Notes under the pieces: generated by a model
The model's input: only the letters and a program-made list of their open reading frames with translations
What the model was told of the DNA's origin: nothing
Database searches by the model: none
Translations under genes and position numbers: made by a program
From: Xiphophorus maculatus
Lineage: Eukaryota > Chordata > Actinopteri > Cyprinodontiformes > Poeciliidae
Reading direction: 5' to 3'
Length of the DNA stretch: 64,000 nucleotides
Assembly (NCBI RefSeq): GCF_002775205.1
Contig: NC_036444.1
Span: forward strand, 6,428,501 to 6,492,500
Part shown: positions 12,601 to 23,764 of the stretch, in pieces
Numbering within the stretch: position 1 is the first letter of the stretch
Layout of the letters: each line of letters starts with the position of its first letter

Positions 12601-15043
12601 CTGTCAGCATCCCAGAGACACAGAGCAGCAAAACCCATCAGCTGGTTCATCGTGCAGCAGGATTTAATCACTGTGGATTCCTTTAACGCTCTCCGGATCA
12701 TTCTGTCTCTGCTCCTAGTTTATGTTAAATAAGTGTGGGAAAACTTGAGATAACTGGAACTGCTAGTCTTCACTGGAGTGGATGTAGCTGTTAATTTACC
12801 TCAAGTTTAGAGCCAAGAATGTCTTAAAATCTCCAGGCTTCAATGAGCATTTTAAATGTTAAAGTTCATGGCCATTTACTTAGAAAAAACACAGTTAGCT
12901 AAAATATTTGAAGGGAATATGGCAGCAGGATTTACAAATATACTCCTGGTAAAGCTTGACCAGGAACTCTTCTGAATACCAAAGCACACCAGAGTCAAAT
13001 GTGGGCCAACTGTCTAACAGCTTTGGTGAAATTGGGTCATGCACACAAGGAGACATTGTTGTGATAAGGGGGTTGGGTCAACATTTTCAGAACAGTATGC
13101 TTGACATAAACCACTTCCATTTTTCCTTGACCTTTGTCAGGTTGGACCATATTGCGAATTTTGGACAATTGAGGTCAGATTTGTCGGATTTTAGAACCTG
13201 ATAAAGTCCAGACTTTATTTTATTCTGATGTGTAAAAACATTAAACTTTCTTCTTAACGTCCTTTCTCTTTTCAATTTTAAGTAACACGTTTTTGGAGCT
13301 GTCCAAACATGTTGGAACACAGCTTGGGTTGCTAGGTGACGGGCTGAGCTTGGCTGGGGTTGCTAGGTAACGGGGAGTGCCTGCTGATTTGTGACCTTAT
13401 ATTCAGAACGTTTTTGAAATGGCTCATTTTCCAGACACCAAAAAACATTCACTCATTGCCAAAAAAAGGGCTGTGTGGTTTTTTAAGCACTTGGGCTGAT
13501 TGTAGAAGCAGTAGAAACACAAATAGAAGTACAGAAAAAAAACATGCAAAATGTGGATTTTTTTATTAAAGGTCCCCTTTAAAACCAAACAACAAATCTT
13601 TTTTCCCAGATAGACTGTAAATTGTTCCTTAAAATTTGCTTAATTCTGCAGTACAGTATTTGACTTCACGCTGTCTCAGTGCTGCCCTCTTTGGGTTGAA
13701 TGATGGCTACTGCAGTTGAATTTTCCTATTGGTTCCAACATTAAAGCTTTATTAATTTTTACTGAATGCAGTGCTTAGGAAAAGAGACGGGGCTGAGGCA
13801 GAACTCGCTGTTCACTCCATCAGGAAGGTTAGTGCAGAGCGATTGGTGCTTCAGGTGTTTTCGCTGAAAAAAAGTCACAGGTGTCAAACTCCAGTCCTCA
13901 AGGGCCGGAGTTCCTGGTAGGTCCTGCAGGTTTTAGATGTGCCACAGGTACAAAATGAGCGAGTTTCGCATAATAGATTCCCTTTAAACTACAAAAATGT
14001 TGGTTCTATTCACTAATTAAACTACTTCTGCCAATGAGTTGGATTTTATTTAGACGTATCAGAGGGAACGGGGCTTAATGCGAATGCACATGAATTGATT
14101 AAATCTTTTCTTAAATCTTTCTTTTTTTGCATGTGTTTTCTTGAATGTCTTAATTATTGTTTTGCTTTTTTGTTGGATTAATTTGTTTTAGTGCTTTGGC
14201 CAACTGTGTTGTTTTTAAATAAATAAAATTGTATTGTAAACAGTATTGTATCGAGGTTTTGTATTTATGTCTACTTCACATCAATGCTGCTATTTTGTGT
14301 TGGCTTATCAGATAAAATAAAATAAAAATTCATTGCACTTTGTGGTTTTAATGTGGAAAACTGCACATAAAATACTTTTTGGGACACTTTAGAAAATACA
14401 TAATTGATTCATAATTAATATATAATTGTTAATAAAGATAACCAAAATCTAAATTTTCAACAACAAAAACACAGAGATATTTACCATTTTGCCTGAATGC
14501 AGTATTTTTAAGATAAATACCAATTGTCATTTTAATAAATTCCTCCCATTTCTTATTTTATCTTTTTAGTCAAAATAATAAAGGAACAGAACATGCGTCA
14601 CTTAGCCTATTTAATCATTTAAGTTGTTATTTTTATATATATCAATGTAATTTTGGTAAACAACATAACATGGCATAAGGAAACAACCATAACACAGTTT
14701 AGCTTTGTGACTGACCTGAAGGCAGGCAAACTGGCGCTTTTGTAAACAACAGAGAGCAAAATATTCACTATTCTTCCCATGCAGGGAAGGTCCACTCACA
14801 GATCCAGAGGTAGTAGAGCCTCTTGCACATGGAGCGCCGTTGTTCTGGGATTTCATTGAAGTCCTGGTAAAAACATGGCTTGAGGGGGATGAATCTTGGC
14901 AAGGGAGGGAAGTTGTTTTCTGGCATACACAGGAGAAGTTAGCATGAATCACTAATGAATGAATGAATTATTTATTTTAAAAAATAAATGGGAAACGCTT
15001 TGTGTATCTGAGTGACTCAAAAGCGGTAAAGCTTACCAGCCAT
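9662..15043 (-). CDS. scamp5: secretory carrier-associated membrane protein 5
   Basis: This is a four-pass membrane protein of secretory and synaptic vesicles. Six coding exons read on the minus strand: 15037-15043, 14800-14919, 12444-12600, 12256-12357, 10732-10849 and 9662-9850. They total 693 nt, giving 230 aa plus TAG; human SCAMP5 is 235 aa. The start [21 protein letters not shown] matches the family. Membrane segments lie at about residues 38-58, 66-83, 101-124 and 145-168. The family 'E peptide' between segments 2 and 3 reads [11 protein letters not shown] (85-95). The tail is [15 protein letters not shown] to YNYDDPM. The N-terminus lacks NPF repeats and is short, which is the SCAMP5 subtype and not SCAMP1-3. 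The first coding exon holds only seven coding bases (ATG GCT G). Which teleost duplicate (a or b) this is cannot be told here. Confidence 0.95.
9893..10450. repeat. three tandem copies of a GATTAATCG-rich element in scamp5 intron 5
   Basis: Units start near 9893, 10085 and 10253 and are 170-190 bp long. Each begins with a version of TAGGGCTGAAACGATTAATC, continues with TGATTAATTG, and ends with a block like GCAGTAATTAAGCCAAAATT. Copies are diverged. The 5' motif is typical of a widespread fish repeat with ATTAATCGAT palindromes. Confidence 0.65.
11013..11645. repeat. interspersed element, 'GTTGCTAGGTAAC' family, copy 1
   Basis: Shares TGGCAATAAGTTAATGTTTT, the vesicle-like tract GTCTGGAAAATGAGC, and GTTACCTAG/CTAGGTAAC motifs with copies at 11815-12100, 13310-13585, 53870-54490 and 55320-55640. 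The 55320-55640 copy has clear terminal inverted repeats, so this is a nonautonomous DNA element family. It lies in scamp5 intron 4. Confidence 0.6.
11815..12100. repeat. 'GTTGCTAGGTAAC' family element, partial copy 2
   Basis: Reads in the opposite sense to copy 1, with GGGTTGCTAGGTAAC twice, then CATTTTCCAGACAAC and AACTTATTGCCAGAAAATGG. Lies in scamp5 intron 4. Confidence 0.55.
13310..13585. repeat. 'GTTGCTAGGTAAC' family element, partial copy 3
   Basis: Contains GGGTTGCTAGGTGACGGGC and GGGTTGCTAGGTAACGGG, the CATTTTCCAGACACC block and CACTCATTGCC; ends at AAAGGTCCCCTTTAAAAC, a plausible terminal repeat. Lies in scamp5 intron 2. Confidence 0.55.
13878..13965. repeat. fragment of a common teleost repeat (GTCAAACTCCAGTCCTCAAG)
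   Basis: The motif GTGTCAAACTCCAGTCCTCA followed by GGGCCGGAGT and CCTGCAGGTTTTAGATGTG is a recurrent teleost repeat signature, recognised from general knowledge. It is noncoding here. Confidence 0.45.
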
Positions 15044-15211
15044 GATCACTGTTCAATGTTTTCCTCCACTTTCCAAACAGATGCAGAAACTTCAATCTGA
15101 GCGGCCGTCAGAACTGAAACTGTAGAAGAAGAGTTTCATTAACGTCACCAAGGCTACAGAGGCCACAGCTTCTTTCCTGTCGATCACAATTTTAATCAGT
15201 GCAACGATTTG

Positions 15212-16700
15212 ACTGCAAAGAAGAAAAGAAAAAGAAAATGGCATTAAACTGACTAAAACATTTAGCTTTATTTCTGTTTGAATAAAGCTAAGTGTTTATT
15301 CTGTTTGAATAAACAGAAATACAGAAATACAAAGTTGGTTTAACTAGTTATATTTATTCAATTACATTTACATGAGTAACATTTTGGGGGTGGGGGGAAT
15401 ACTTTTAAGAGTATTTTTACTACGCTGTACTTTTTATTTTTACTTAAATAATTTTATTATGAAGTATTTCTTCTCTTATTTGGGTAAAATTTCTGGATTT
15501 TCTACCCATTGAATGAAAAACAAATATATGTTTTATCCAAACATTCACCAGGCACAGACACACACACACCTGTAGTTTTTCTCAAAGTTTCATAAGTTTT
15601 ATATTGAAAGAAAATTATTTGTAAAAATTTTCCAAATCAGATTTTGTTCTTTTTGCTACTTATATGAATTATTGTCACTTTGGTCTTAAAATACCAACAT
15701 TTCCACTTAACTTTATATGTTGGTCTGTCTGATTATGTATTTACATATTTTTAAATATTAAATGATAGATAATTTGATCAGCTACTCAGCACACGAGTAC
15801 TTTTTTACTAAATACTTTTTTACTCTTAGAGTAACTTCTTGAATGGCTGCTTTGTACTTTTACTTGAGTAAAAATATGTTGTTGAAGTAGTACTACTCTT
15901 ACTTAGGTATAATTTTTGGATTCTCTGCAGAAATAGAGATACATTTTGTGGACATTACAGCTATGTTTAGCTGAATGTAAGGTACAGTATGGCCTTGTCC
16001 GGATGTTTTAAATGCACATAAACCAGAATAGGTACGTATAGAATCCACTATATTTATCACAGATGACTGATAAACTTGATATAATTGGTGATAATAAACT
16101 CCTCTTACATTATTTTTCTGTTAGTAACCATCGTTGACTGTGCATTTGTGATTCAAGTATGAAGGACACATTCATCCCCGATAGATAAACAGCTTAATCT
16201 GTCACAAAACGTCCTGCTTGAAGGTGATTTTTTAAATTTATTTTTGCCATAATGATGTAAAATGTGAAATATTTCAGCGGGTGGCGGTGATGCAGCAGCA
16301 GCAGGACGCGGTGCATCGTGATCACAGCGGATACAGGAGCGTCCTTCAGCCTGTGTGAGTCACGGTGCCTCGGTGATGCTACTAATGCTGCTGCTGCTGC
16401 TGCTTCTTCTTCATCCTCATCATCCAGACGAGGCGCAGCTCCAGCACTAAACTGCCTTCACACCTCCAGGGTTTTCACACAGCAGCCACAATCCGCTCCA
16501 TCTCATCATACTGTTTTTCCTTCCGCCCTCTCTGCAAGCTAGGTGTCCAATGAATGAAAATGCATTGATTTAAAACGTCTTACCTCCCGTTTACAATCCA
16601 AGAACAATGCTATAATCCTCCTTTTTCTTTAAATTGCATCCTATGATTCTTTTTCTCCCCTCCGACAATACGCGCTGCTGAACGGAGGAATTTGCTGTTT
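15212..16700 (-). promoter_or_regulatory. scamp5: scamp5 5' UTR exons and promoter region
   Basis: The coding start exon has a good upstream acceptor at 15213-15214 (CTTCTTTGCAG, minus strand), so the 5' UTR part of that exon would be 15212 down to 15044. A good donor, GGGAG|GTAAGA, lies at 16583-16582, implying a noncoding first exon from 16584 up to roughly 16700. The surrounding 16260-16900 is richer in CpG than its neighbours. The transcription start is not resolved; the exon pairing is inferred from splice motifs only. Confidence 0.45.
15335..15920 (-). repeat. 'ACTTGAGTAAAAGTA' family element, inverted copy
   Basis: This interspersed element starts (in its own sense) with GTACTCAAGTAAGAGTAGC-like sequence and ends with ATTGAGTAAATGTAACTAG. 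Copies in this window: here (inverted), 19090-19685, 25958-26400, 36996-37510 and a fragment at 60095-60250. This copy sits in the 5' UTR intron of scamp5. Confidence 0.65.
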
Positions 16701-16867
16701 AGAAAAACATATATAGGATCTATGGAGGCCGTTATTCCTCAAATGATGGGGCTGGGAGTCAGGAGTGGTCACGTGACGTGTGGTCTTTTTCTTTTTTTAA
16801 CGAACAACCCCCCCTCCGTTCCTTGCGTTGTACCCCGACGAGACGGGATTTGTTGCGGCCCACATGA

Positions 16868-16962
16868 CCAATCAGAAGGCAGGAATGTTCGCCCAAGCCA
16901 CGCCCCTTTTAGATTTCATCCATAGTGTCGAAAACAAGAGTCTGCTCTGATTGGCTACCAAT
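16868..16962. promoter_or_regulatory. cluster of CCAAT motifs
   Basis: CCAAT on + at 16868-16872 (GACCAATCAG) and 16958-16962, and on - (as ATTGG) at 16950-16954, just upstream of the inferred scamp5 first exon. Spacing and context fit NF-Y-type promoter boxes; function is inferred. Confidence 0.4.
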
Positions 16963-16975
16963 CCGGAAGCTATTT

Positions 16976-17076
<101 letters not shown>

Positions 17077-17129
17077 CAGCACTGGACTTATTTCGAGCAG
17101 TTCTTAAAAATAGGCAACAAGATTCTATG

Positions 17130-17300
17130 AAACAGTGTCATTGTTTTTAAATTGTTTTTATTGTTTTATACTTGTGCATATGTATTAATTGCTTTTATCT
17201 TGTAACCAGGTTGCTATGTATTGCAAATTTTTGCTCAGGTCCCTCTTGAAAATGAGATCTAGATCTCAACGGGGTTTACCTGATTAAATAAAGGAATATG
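17130..17300. mobile_element. non-LTR retrotransposon 3' tail fragment
   Basis: Contains CAGGTCCCTCTTGAAAATGA, ATCTCAACGGGGTTTACC and GATTAAATAAAGG, the characteristic tail of fish LINE elements. An inverted relative lies at 47660-47770. No reverse transcriptase sequence is present. Confidence 0.6.
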
Positions 17301-18809
17301 AATAATAAATATGGCATCGACATCAAATGTATTCAAACCTGAAAAATCCAAAATTGGTTGCTTCCAAACAACTATTATAAGATGAAAATAATTTTGAAGT
17401 TTTCAAATTTGTATAAGGTCAAAAATGTCTACATGTCTGGTTAATTTGGGATTCTACATGATGACGTTATCTGAATGTAATTATCAATATAAAATGACTC
17501 CCACACTGTCAATGCTAAAGAGCACTTCTAATTTATCACGCTTGTAATTTATGATGTAAATTGAGTGAAATATTCCCAGCAAGGACCGAACTAACATTTT
17601 ATCACACTGCTTATTTTTGCCATCTAGATATTGTGCAAGACTTTTAGTTGTAAGTTCTTAAAATGATAAAGTAAACTGACAGATAAGAATATTATTATCT
17701 AGTAAAATAAAATGCCTGACAAATATTAAAATAAAAATTGGGTTCTTCGTCAGGGGTCATATTATGCAAATTATTTATTTTGAGGTTTTTGAATAGGAAG
17801 CAAGAGGACACAACAAATGTATTTTTGAAGATTAAGGGGAAAAGAAAAGATATTACCAAATTAGGTAGAAGGAAATATGTTTTATTATTGTATCATATGT
17901 GCTGCTTTCGCGTATCTTCGTATCTGCCACTGTCTGCTGCTTTGGCGTCATGGAAAGGGTTGAAAAATCTCAAATGTTCGGCCAATTTTACTATATATCC
18001 CTATATTCGGGTTTAGAAATAAATAGATAATGCAGTTTTACAAACAAGTTAGCTTCTTCACAAAGACATATTTTTATTTTGTGGTTGTATTTTCCCTCTC
18101 ATTCATAACGTGAAATTGTGACACACAAAGTTCATACTGCACTTGAACGCAGCAGAAATCTAGCTAACACTATGTTAGCTTTTCCTGTACTGCAGTGCTA
18201 TGAGTTGAGGAAGACTTAAGCCAAGTAAGATCAGTTATTAATCAGTAATATCGCCTTTTAACCACACAGTGAATCTTTGTTAAACATTTCAATTAACAAA
18301 CAGGAGTTAGATGTTTTATATTTGTCATAGATATCGATACGTTGTGGAAGATATTTATGTCGCAGCTAATGTTAGCCAGCTTCCCTACAGCAATTAGCTT
18401 GGAGTTTAAAGGTTCACAGAGACTAACCAAAAACAAAAAATGCGGAATTTAAATGTTATTGTTTAATAAGTAGGCTTCCGTTTTCATTGATATGTCAAGT
18501 TTGATCTTGAAGTTCAGTATACAAGTTAATTTGGACCTCAATGAAGGTTATCAAGTGAACTAGGTGTATTGTAAAGTTTAGTAACCCTTGCAGAAATGAC
18601 TCACCTTTTAAATTACTAAAGGAAAAGTAGGGGGAAAGTTACTAACAAATGCGCCTAATTAATTTCACCTCGACACTTTTGATTATATACAACGCTGAAT
18701 TTAAATTTGGGTTCCAAGATTCAACATAAAGTGCATAAAAACATAACATTTGTTTTGGTGTAAACCTGTCTGAGTCTTATCACCCGTGTTTGTTTGTTCA
18801 GTGCTGGGA
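17301..18809. other. intergenic region upstream of parp16; probable 5' UTR end at 18801
   Basis: No supported coding exon. TTTGTTTGTTCAG at 18789-18800 or so is a good acceptor just before the parp16 ATG, so the gene probably has a noncoding exon further left, perhaps in 17900-18400, that I cannot delimit. A 92-codon frame at 17738-18016 has no recognisable features. Confidence 0.4.
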
Positions 18810-21800
18810 ATGCAGCCACCTCTGCCACCTGAGGCTGTCAGAGAGCTGGTGAGCTCCTGTCTGCACAGAGACCCCGTAGCAGCGGACCTACGCTGCAGCC
18901 TGTTTGTGGCTGCTGCTCAGAGCTACAAGAGGGACTCTTTGCTCAGACCCTTCCCTCCTCGCTACATAAGTGGTGACATTAAGGACTTTGAGGGCCTGGT
19001 AAGAGCTTTACAAACAATGAAAAGCTCATGCGGTTGCTGGTGTGTCCTAAATGTTAACATTCATCTTTAAAAACTTTATTTAATCTTTAGTCAGAGGTGA
19101 GCAGACTACCCAAAAATTGTACTCAAGTAAGAGTAGCACTACTTCAAGATATTTTTACTAAAGTATAAGTAAAAAGTAAGCATCCAAAAAATTACTCAAG
19201 TAAGATTAAAAGGCGCAAAGGCAACTCAAGTACTGAGTACCTGATCAAAATATCAATCAATTAATATTTAAAAATGACCTTGTTAGCTGGACCAAGATAT
19301 AAAGTTACGTATAAATGTTGGTATTTTAAAGACCAAAATCATTCATATAAATAACATAATTACATAATGCAAAATCAAACCAAAGAAACATTTTTCCAAA
19401 TCAATTTGTGTCAATGTAAAACTTCTGAAACTTTAATAAAAATAACTGCAGGTGTGTGTCTTTATCTGGTGAACTTTTGGTTAAAATGTGTTTGATTTTC
19501 ATTCAGTTGGTAGAGAATCTTGAACATTTACTTAAGTAAGAGCAGGAATACTTCATAATAAAATTACTCAAGTAAGAGTAAAAAGTACAGTGTAGTAAAA
19601 ATACCCCTAGAGGTAAATTATTTCAAAGAAGTTACTCAAGTAAATGTAATTGAGTAAATGTAACTAGTTACTACCAGAAAAAACAGAAAATGTTAACACT
19701 GCCATAAATAAATTAATTAAAATTGTAATTAATTAATTAATGGGATTGTTGTGATTGAACTCGACGGACCCAAAACGTGTGAGCACACGAACAGGAAATC
19801 AGCCAACACAGAACAATCAGAGTTTACTTATTTTATTCTTTTAGCGCTAAAAGAAAGAGACGCTTACCCTTACAGGCTTATGTGGATGTCAAGTGTAAAG
19901 ACCCGAATCTATACAGCATCTGCTCAAACACGGAAGACACCTTGCTTATATCCTAAAGTCCCTCCTGGTCTGCTGGTGTGTTACGTCACTGCCTAGTGGT
20001 CAGACGATGAGCTAAAGTTAAGTTTCGTTCCTACAGAAAGTGTCCGTATGAAACAAAAGGCTTTTGTGCAGAATCTTTGTGTCCGTAGTTGAGTGTGCGT
20101 GCATGTATGGTGCGTGTCTGGAGTAAACGTCTCAACAGGATCTAATTTTAAATACTGCAATTTCAGTTTATTTACATTAGGAATACCTACAAACATTACA
20201 GAGATGATGGTACTTTACGCAAACACTTGGTGGCAGTAATGTGCTACTAATGTTGCTACTTTTGTCTGTCTCTTTGTCTGCATATGATCGTCATTCAACA
20301 TTAAAGGAACTGTTTTGTTTTTGCACATTAAAGCAACATATGTGCCAGCTAGGTAAAATTTACAACAGGTTATTGCACTATCATCTGCACCCCTACCTTA
20401 ATAAACAATATTTTATATTATGTAGCATAGTGCTACGCTAAAATAATAACACTAAACTACTAATTCAGTACATTTATTTAGTTGAAGAAAAGTAAGGGCA
20501 CTTCTGGTGTCACCTGCCACAGCTTAGTAGTGGCAGCTTCAGTGACATGCCACGGCTTCTGTGTCATGTTGAATGTAGAATATGAGCATGAATCATTTTA
20601 TTTCAAACAAATAAATAACAAAAAAAACAGAATATATATATATACATACATACAGCTGCCACTGATTTGGTGTCAGATGCCATGGCTTTTGTATGTATAT
20701 GCATTTTATTTTTATTTTATTTGTTCAAAATCATATTATTCATACTCAGTATTCAATCTGACACAGAAGCCGTGGCATATGTCACCAAGGCTGGAAGCTG
20801 CCTCTACTGAGCTGCAGCAGGTCCACCGGCAGCCGTGGCACGTGACACCGGAAAAGTGCCACTGTAGCTGCCACTGCCACGTTTTGAGTTAATATGCTAA
20901 AAAATATTTGTTTTGTTCTTCAGTTGGCAGATGTGAACTCCCTGCCTGGTGTGAGAGATTTGGTGCGGTTAAGGCCCAGAGAAGGAGATCATCATCTGGC
21001 CCTCGTACACTGGATTCTGTCCTCGAAGAGCTTTGCTGTGAAGACGCTGCAAAAAGATGAGGTACAGCACTATGATTACACATAAACACACATCATATTC
21101 TGTTTTCCCACTTGTATTCATCCTGTGTTATATTTGATCTTTAGTACGCCAAACTCTGCAAGCTGACAGAAAACGAGGGGGTTTCTGCACCGGTACCAGA
21201 CTTCCTGTTTGAGCTGGAGTACCCTGATCACTTTAACACCCGGTTTGAGAGGATGAGAGAAGGACGAGAAGTTTTCTACGCATTCCACGGGAGCCGCTTG
21301 GAGAACTTTCATTCAATCATTCACAACGGGCTGCACTGTCACCTCAACAAGGTCTGAGCTTTAAAAATAAAACATACTACACAATGTCTAGGAATGCAAA
21401 AATTCATCGAAAGATTACAGTTTTTTAAAATTTGTTAAATTATGATTTGCTCGGAAATATCTGAGATTGATATAAAAAAATTATGCTTTTTCTCTGGCAT
21501 ATTATCAACTTTCCAAGCTTAGCAATTCTTACTTTATGTAGGAAATTTATTAGGTTAATCTCCAGATTTTGTAGTTTTTCTTTCTAGCAAGTTTTCAACT
21601 TTTCAAACACAGAACATTCTTCTTTTTCCTCAAATTTTTTACCTTAATCAAAAAAATTTGTGTATTTTATTTTTTATCTGCAATGGCCCTGATACATCGT
21701 CATAAACTAGACTGAAGGTGAAGTTTAATATAAAAGTAAGTGTTTAATGTTTCAATTAAAGCTTGCTTTTTAATTTTCAAGTTAATGTGAAATGCTTTAT

Positions 21801-23538
21801 TTCTCATCACATCAGAAATCATACTTCAAACTTGTGACAAAAAGTTATGTTTTTTAATCGTATTATATTTTCTTATTAAGGTACTGAGTTGTTCATTTAT
21901 TAGCATTTTCTCATATTTCTTTTACTGGCTTAAGTAGCAACTGCGTCATCAGAATAATCGATAGTTTACTAAAATAATTGCTTACGACAGCCCAACAAAT
22001 TTCTCTTATGAAACTATTTTTTTCTGACGTCCAACCTGATGTGATGCGTGCAGAACTCGGTGTTTGGAGAGGGGACGTACCTCACCAGCGACCTCAGCAT
22101 GGCCGTCCTCTACAGTCCCCACAGCAGCGGCTGGCGTGAGAGCATCCTGGGTCCTCAGCTCAGCTGTGTTGCCTTATGTGAAATCATCGATCATCCGGAC
22201 GTTAAATGCCAAGTGAAGAAAAAAGGTACATCTAGCTTTGTAACTCCATGTCACAAATCATGAAAAGCTGCTGCTTGACTTACTGTTAGCTAAGCCTGTC
22301 GCAGCAAGCAATACATCAATTCACAGTGTGATAAATTAAAACATGCTTGATCAGTTTCTTTTGCATGATTTGTTGCTTTTCTCTTTTTCCTGCTAAAAAC
22401 TGGATGACAATAAGCCTCAGTCTGACGCATTAGACTCGACTCAGCATTTCTTTTTTGGAGGACAGTTTTGTTTACAGAGACTTCATTTGCTGCTTCAGTT
22501 CTTTTGTTTATTTATTTTGGATATTTAAAACGTCTTCCAGTTCTGGTGTTAAATGTCTGTTACAAATGAAAGTTTATTGATCTTTAAGAATGTGTTCTCA
22601 AAGATCATTGATCATCCAGAGTGCAGTTTTCAAGGTGCACTTGAAAATTGTCTCAAAACAGCAATATTATCATTTATTGCAATAACTAAGGGTGCACCGA
22701 TTTATCAGTGCTGATTTCCTTCATTTTGGGAGATCGATGATCAGCTGATACTTACGTGGGAAGTTGATCTTCTCCCCTGATCTTATCTACCTCAGCAAAG
22801 GTCTAAAAATCAGCCACTGTCTTCTTTTGCTTTCCTCTGACAGAGGTTTGGCCAACAGACCGGCCCAGCAGGTCATGTCTGCACATTTGCAATTACCAAC
22901 AGTAACCCCACCTTTGCAAACTCGCCGACTTTTTTTGCTATAATTAGTGACATTTCAGACAAAACAAATAGCAATGCAAAAAATCGTAATCAGCAGGTCA
23001 GGATTTTTAAAGATCTGCAGTCGGAGATCAGCCAAAAACCTGCAGTCGGTGCGCCCCACGCAGTAGTAACTTCAGCAGAATTTGGCCGACTGTTTGCTAA
23101 CGGCTGCTTGCTATTTGTTTGCCATTTCAGATTCTGACGCCATCGACAAGCAGCGCTCACGAGCCAAGAACAGCGAAGGGGGCGACGTTCCGCAGAAATA
23201 CTTTATAGTCACCAACAATCAGCTTCTACGAGTCAAGTATCTGCTTGTGTACTCTCAGGGGAAACACCTGGCCAGGTAAGAGGTTCAAATCTCATTTCCA
23301 GTAAGATGAGCAGAAATCTGCTTTAATCAATCGGAAATAATCAACATGAATAGAGTTCAGTGAGACGTCATTCACTGCTGTTTATCATTTGTTTTTCGTC
23401 AGGCATTCCCGCAGCAGGTCGTGGCTCCTCAGACACCATTTTGCCATCATGATGAGTCTCTATCTCCTGCTCCTCATTTTCATCGGTGCCTTTAACTCCA
23501 CCTCTTTCGTATCTTTCTGGAACAGACTATTCAGGTGA
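18810..23538 (+). CDS. parp16: protein mono-ADP-ribosyltransferase PARP16
   Basis: This is a tail-anchored ER enzyme that mono-ADP-ribosylates proteins and takes part in the unfolded-protein response (PERK and IRE1 in mammals). Six exons: 18810-18998, 20924-21061, 21145-21351, 22054-22225, 23131-23275 and 23403-23538. They total 987 nt, giving 328 aa plus TGA; human PARP16 is 322 aa. The first ATG ([14 protein letters not shown]) lines up with the human start. An open frame extends 24 bp upstream but has only GTG there. The H-Y-Y triad is present: H157 ([11 protein letters not shown]), Y187 (GEGTYLTSD) and Y259 ([10 protein letters not shown]). All three are at +5 relative to human H152, Y182 and Y254. 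A hydrophobic anchor at about 297-316 ([16 protein letters not shown]) precedes a short tail ending in WNRLFR. Confidence 0.96.
19090..19685 (+). repeat. 'ACTTGAGTAAAAGTA' family element, full-length-looking copy
   Basis: Starts near GTGAGCAGACTACCCAAAAA, continues with TGTACTCAAGTAAGAGTAGC and ends with GTAAATGTAACTAGTTACTA. Lies in parp16 intron 1 and includes the internal GCAGGTGTGTGTCT block shared by all copies. Confidence 0.65.
20496..20880. repeat. long imperfect palindrome in parp16 intron 1
   Basis: The left arm contains GGCACTTCTGGTGTCACCTG, TAGTGGCAGCTTC and TGCCACGGCTTCTGTGTCAT. The right arm contains the inverse blocks, GACACAGAAGCCGTGGCATA, GAAGCTGCCTCTACTGAGC and GTGGCACGTGACACCGG followed by AAGTGCC. 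The arms are about 150 bp with an AT-rich centre containing a further GATGCCATGGCTTTTG relative. A 136-codon frame across it is not a gene. Confidence 0.75.
22283..22689 (+). repeat. 'ATAAATTAAAACA..GACAATTTATC' family element
   Basis: One of about seven copies of a roughly 400-bp noncoding repeat with GCCTGTC, a block like ACTGGATGACAA, GTTTACAGAGACTTCA, TTATTTTGGATATTTAAAA and CTCAAAACAGCAATATTATC. Other copies: 27205-27745, 29650-30070 (-), 41975-42335, 48600-48960 (-), 50000-50260 (-, partial) and 58085-58520. Lies in parp16 intron 4. Confidence 0.6.
22690..23057. mobile_element. hAT-like MITE, GGGTGCACCGAT ends, copy 1
   Basis: Left end GGGTGCACCGATTTATC and right end CAGTCGGTGCGCCCC form terminal inverted repeats. 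GATCAGCTGAT and ATCAGC motifs recur inside. Other copies at 27160-28404 and 57950-58690 share the ends. Assignment to hAT is by the look of the termini; no clear 8-bp target duplication was seen here. Confidence 0.55.
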
Positions 23539-23754
23539 CAGGACAGCATTAGGGACGCCCCAGCTGCTTATTATCTGCAGTGCCTTTTCTGATCAGATGC
23601 CAAGATGCAGACCTGAGCTATGATTATGTTTATGCACATTTAACTCTACTCCTCTACTGTAAAAATGCTCTTGTTTACTGTTATCCAGGATGTTTTAAAT
23701 CACAGTTATAGCACCCTGTTCTGTATTAATCCTGATGAGGCTGCTCTGTATTTT

Positions 23755-23760
23755 AATAAA
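23755..23760 (+). terminator. parp16: parp16 polyadenylation signal
   Basis: AATAAA about 220 nt after the parp16 stop codon, followed by AAAGGTCTG-type sequence. A second AATAAA lies about 100 bp further on. Confidence 0.6.
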
Positions 23761-23764
23761 GGTC

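Noticed and set aside
18786-18809. N-terminal extension of parp16
   Set aside because: The frame is open but has no ATG, only GTG; a splice acceptor lies at about 18800, and the ATG at 18810 matches the human start.
20482-20892. 136-codon plus-strand open frame
   Set aside because: It spans the palindrome in parp16 intron 1; the frame follows from the inverted repeat and has no domain.
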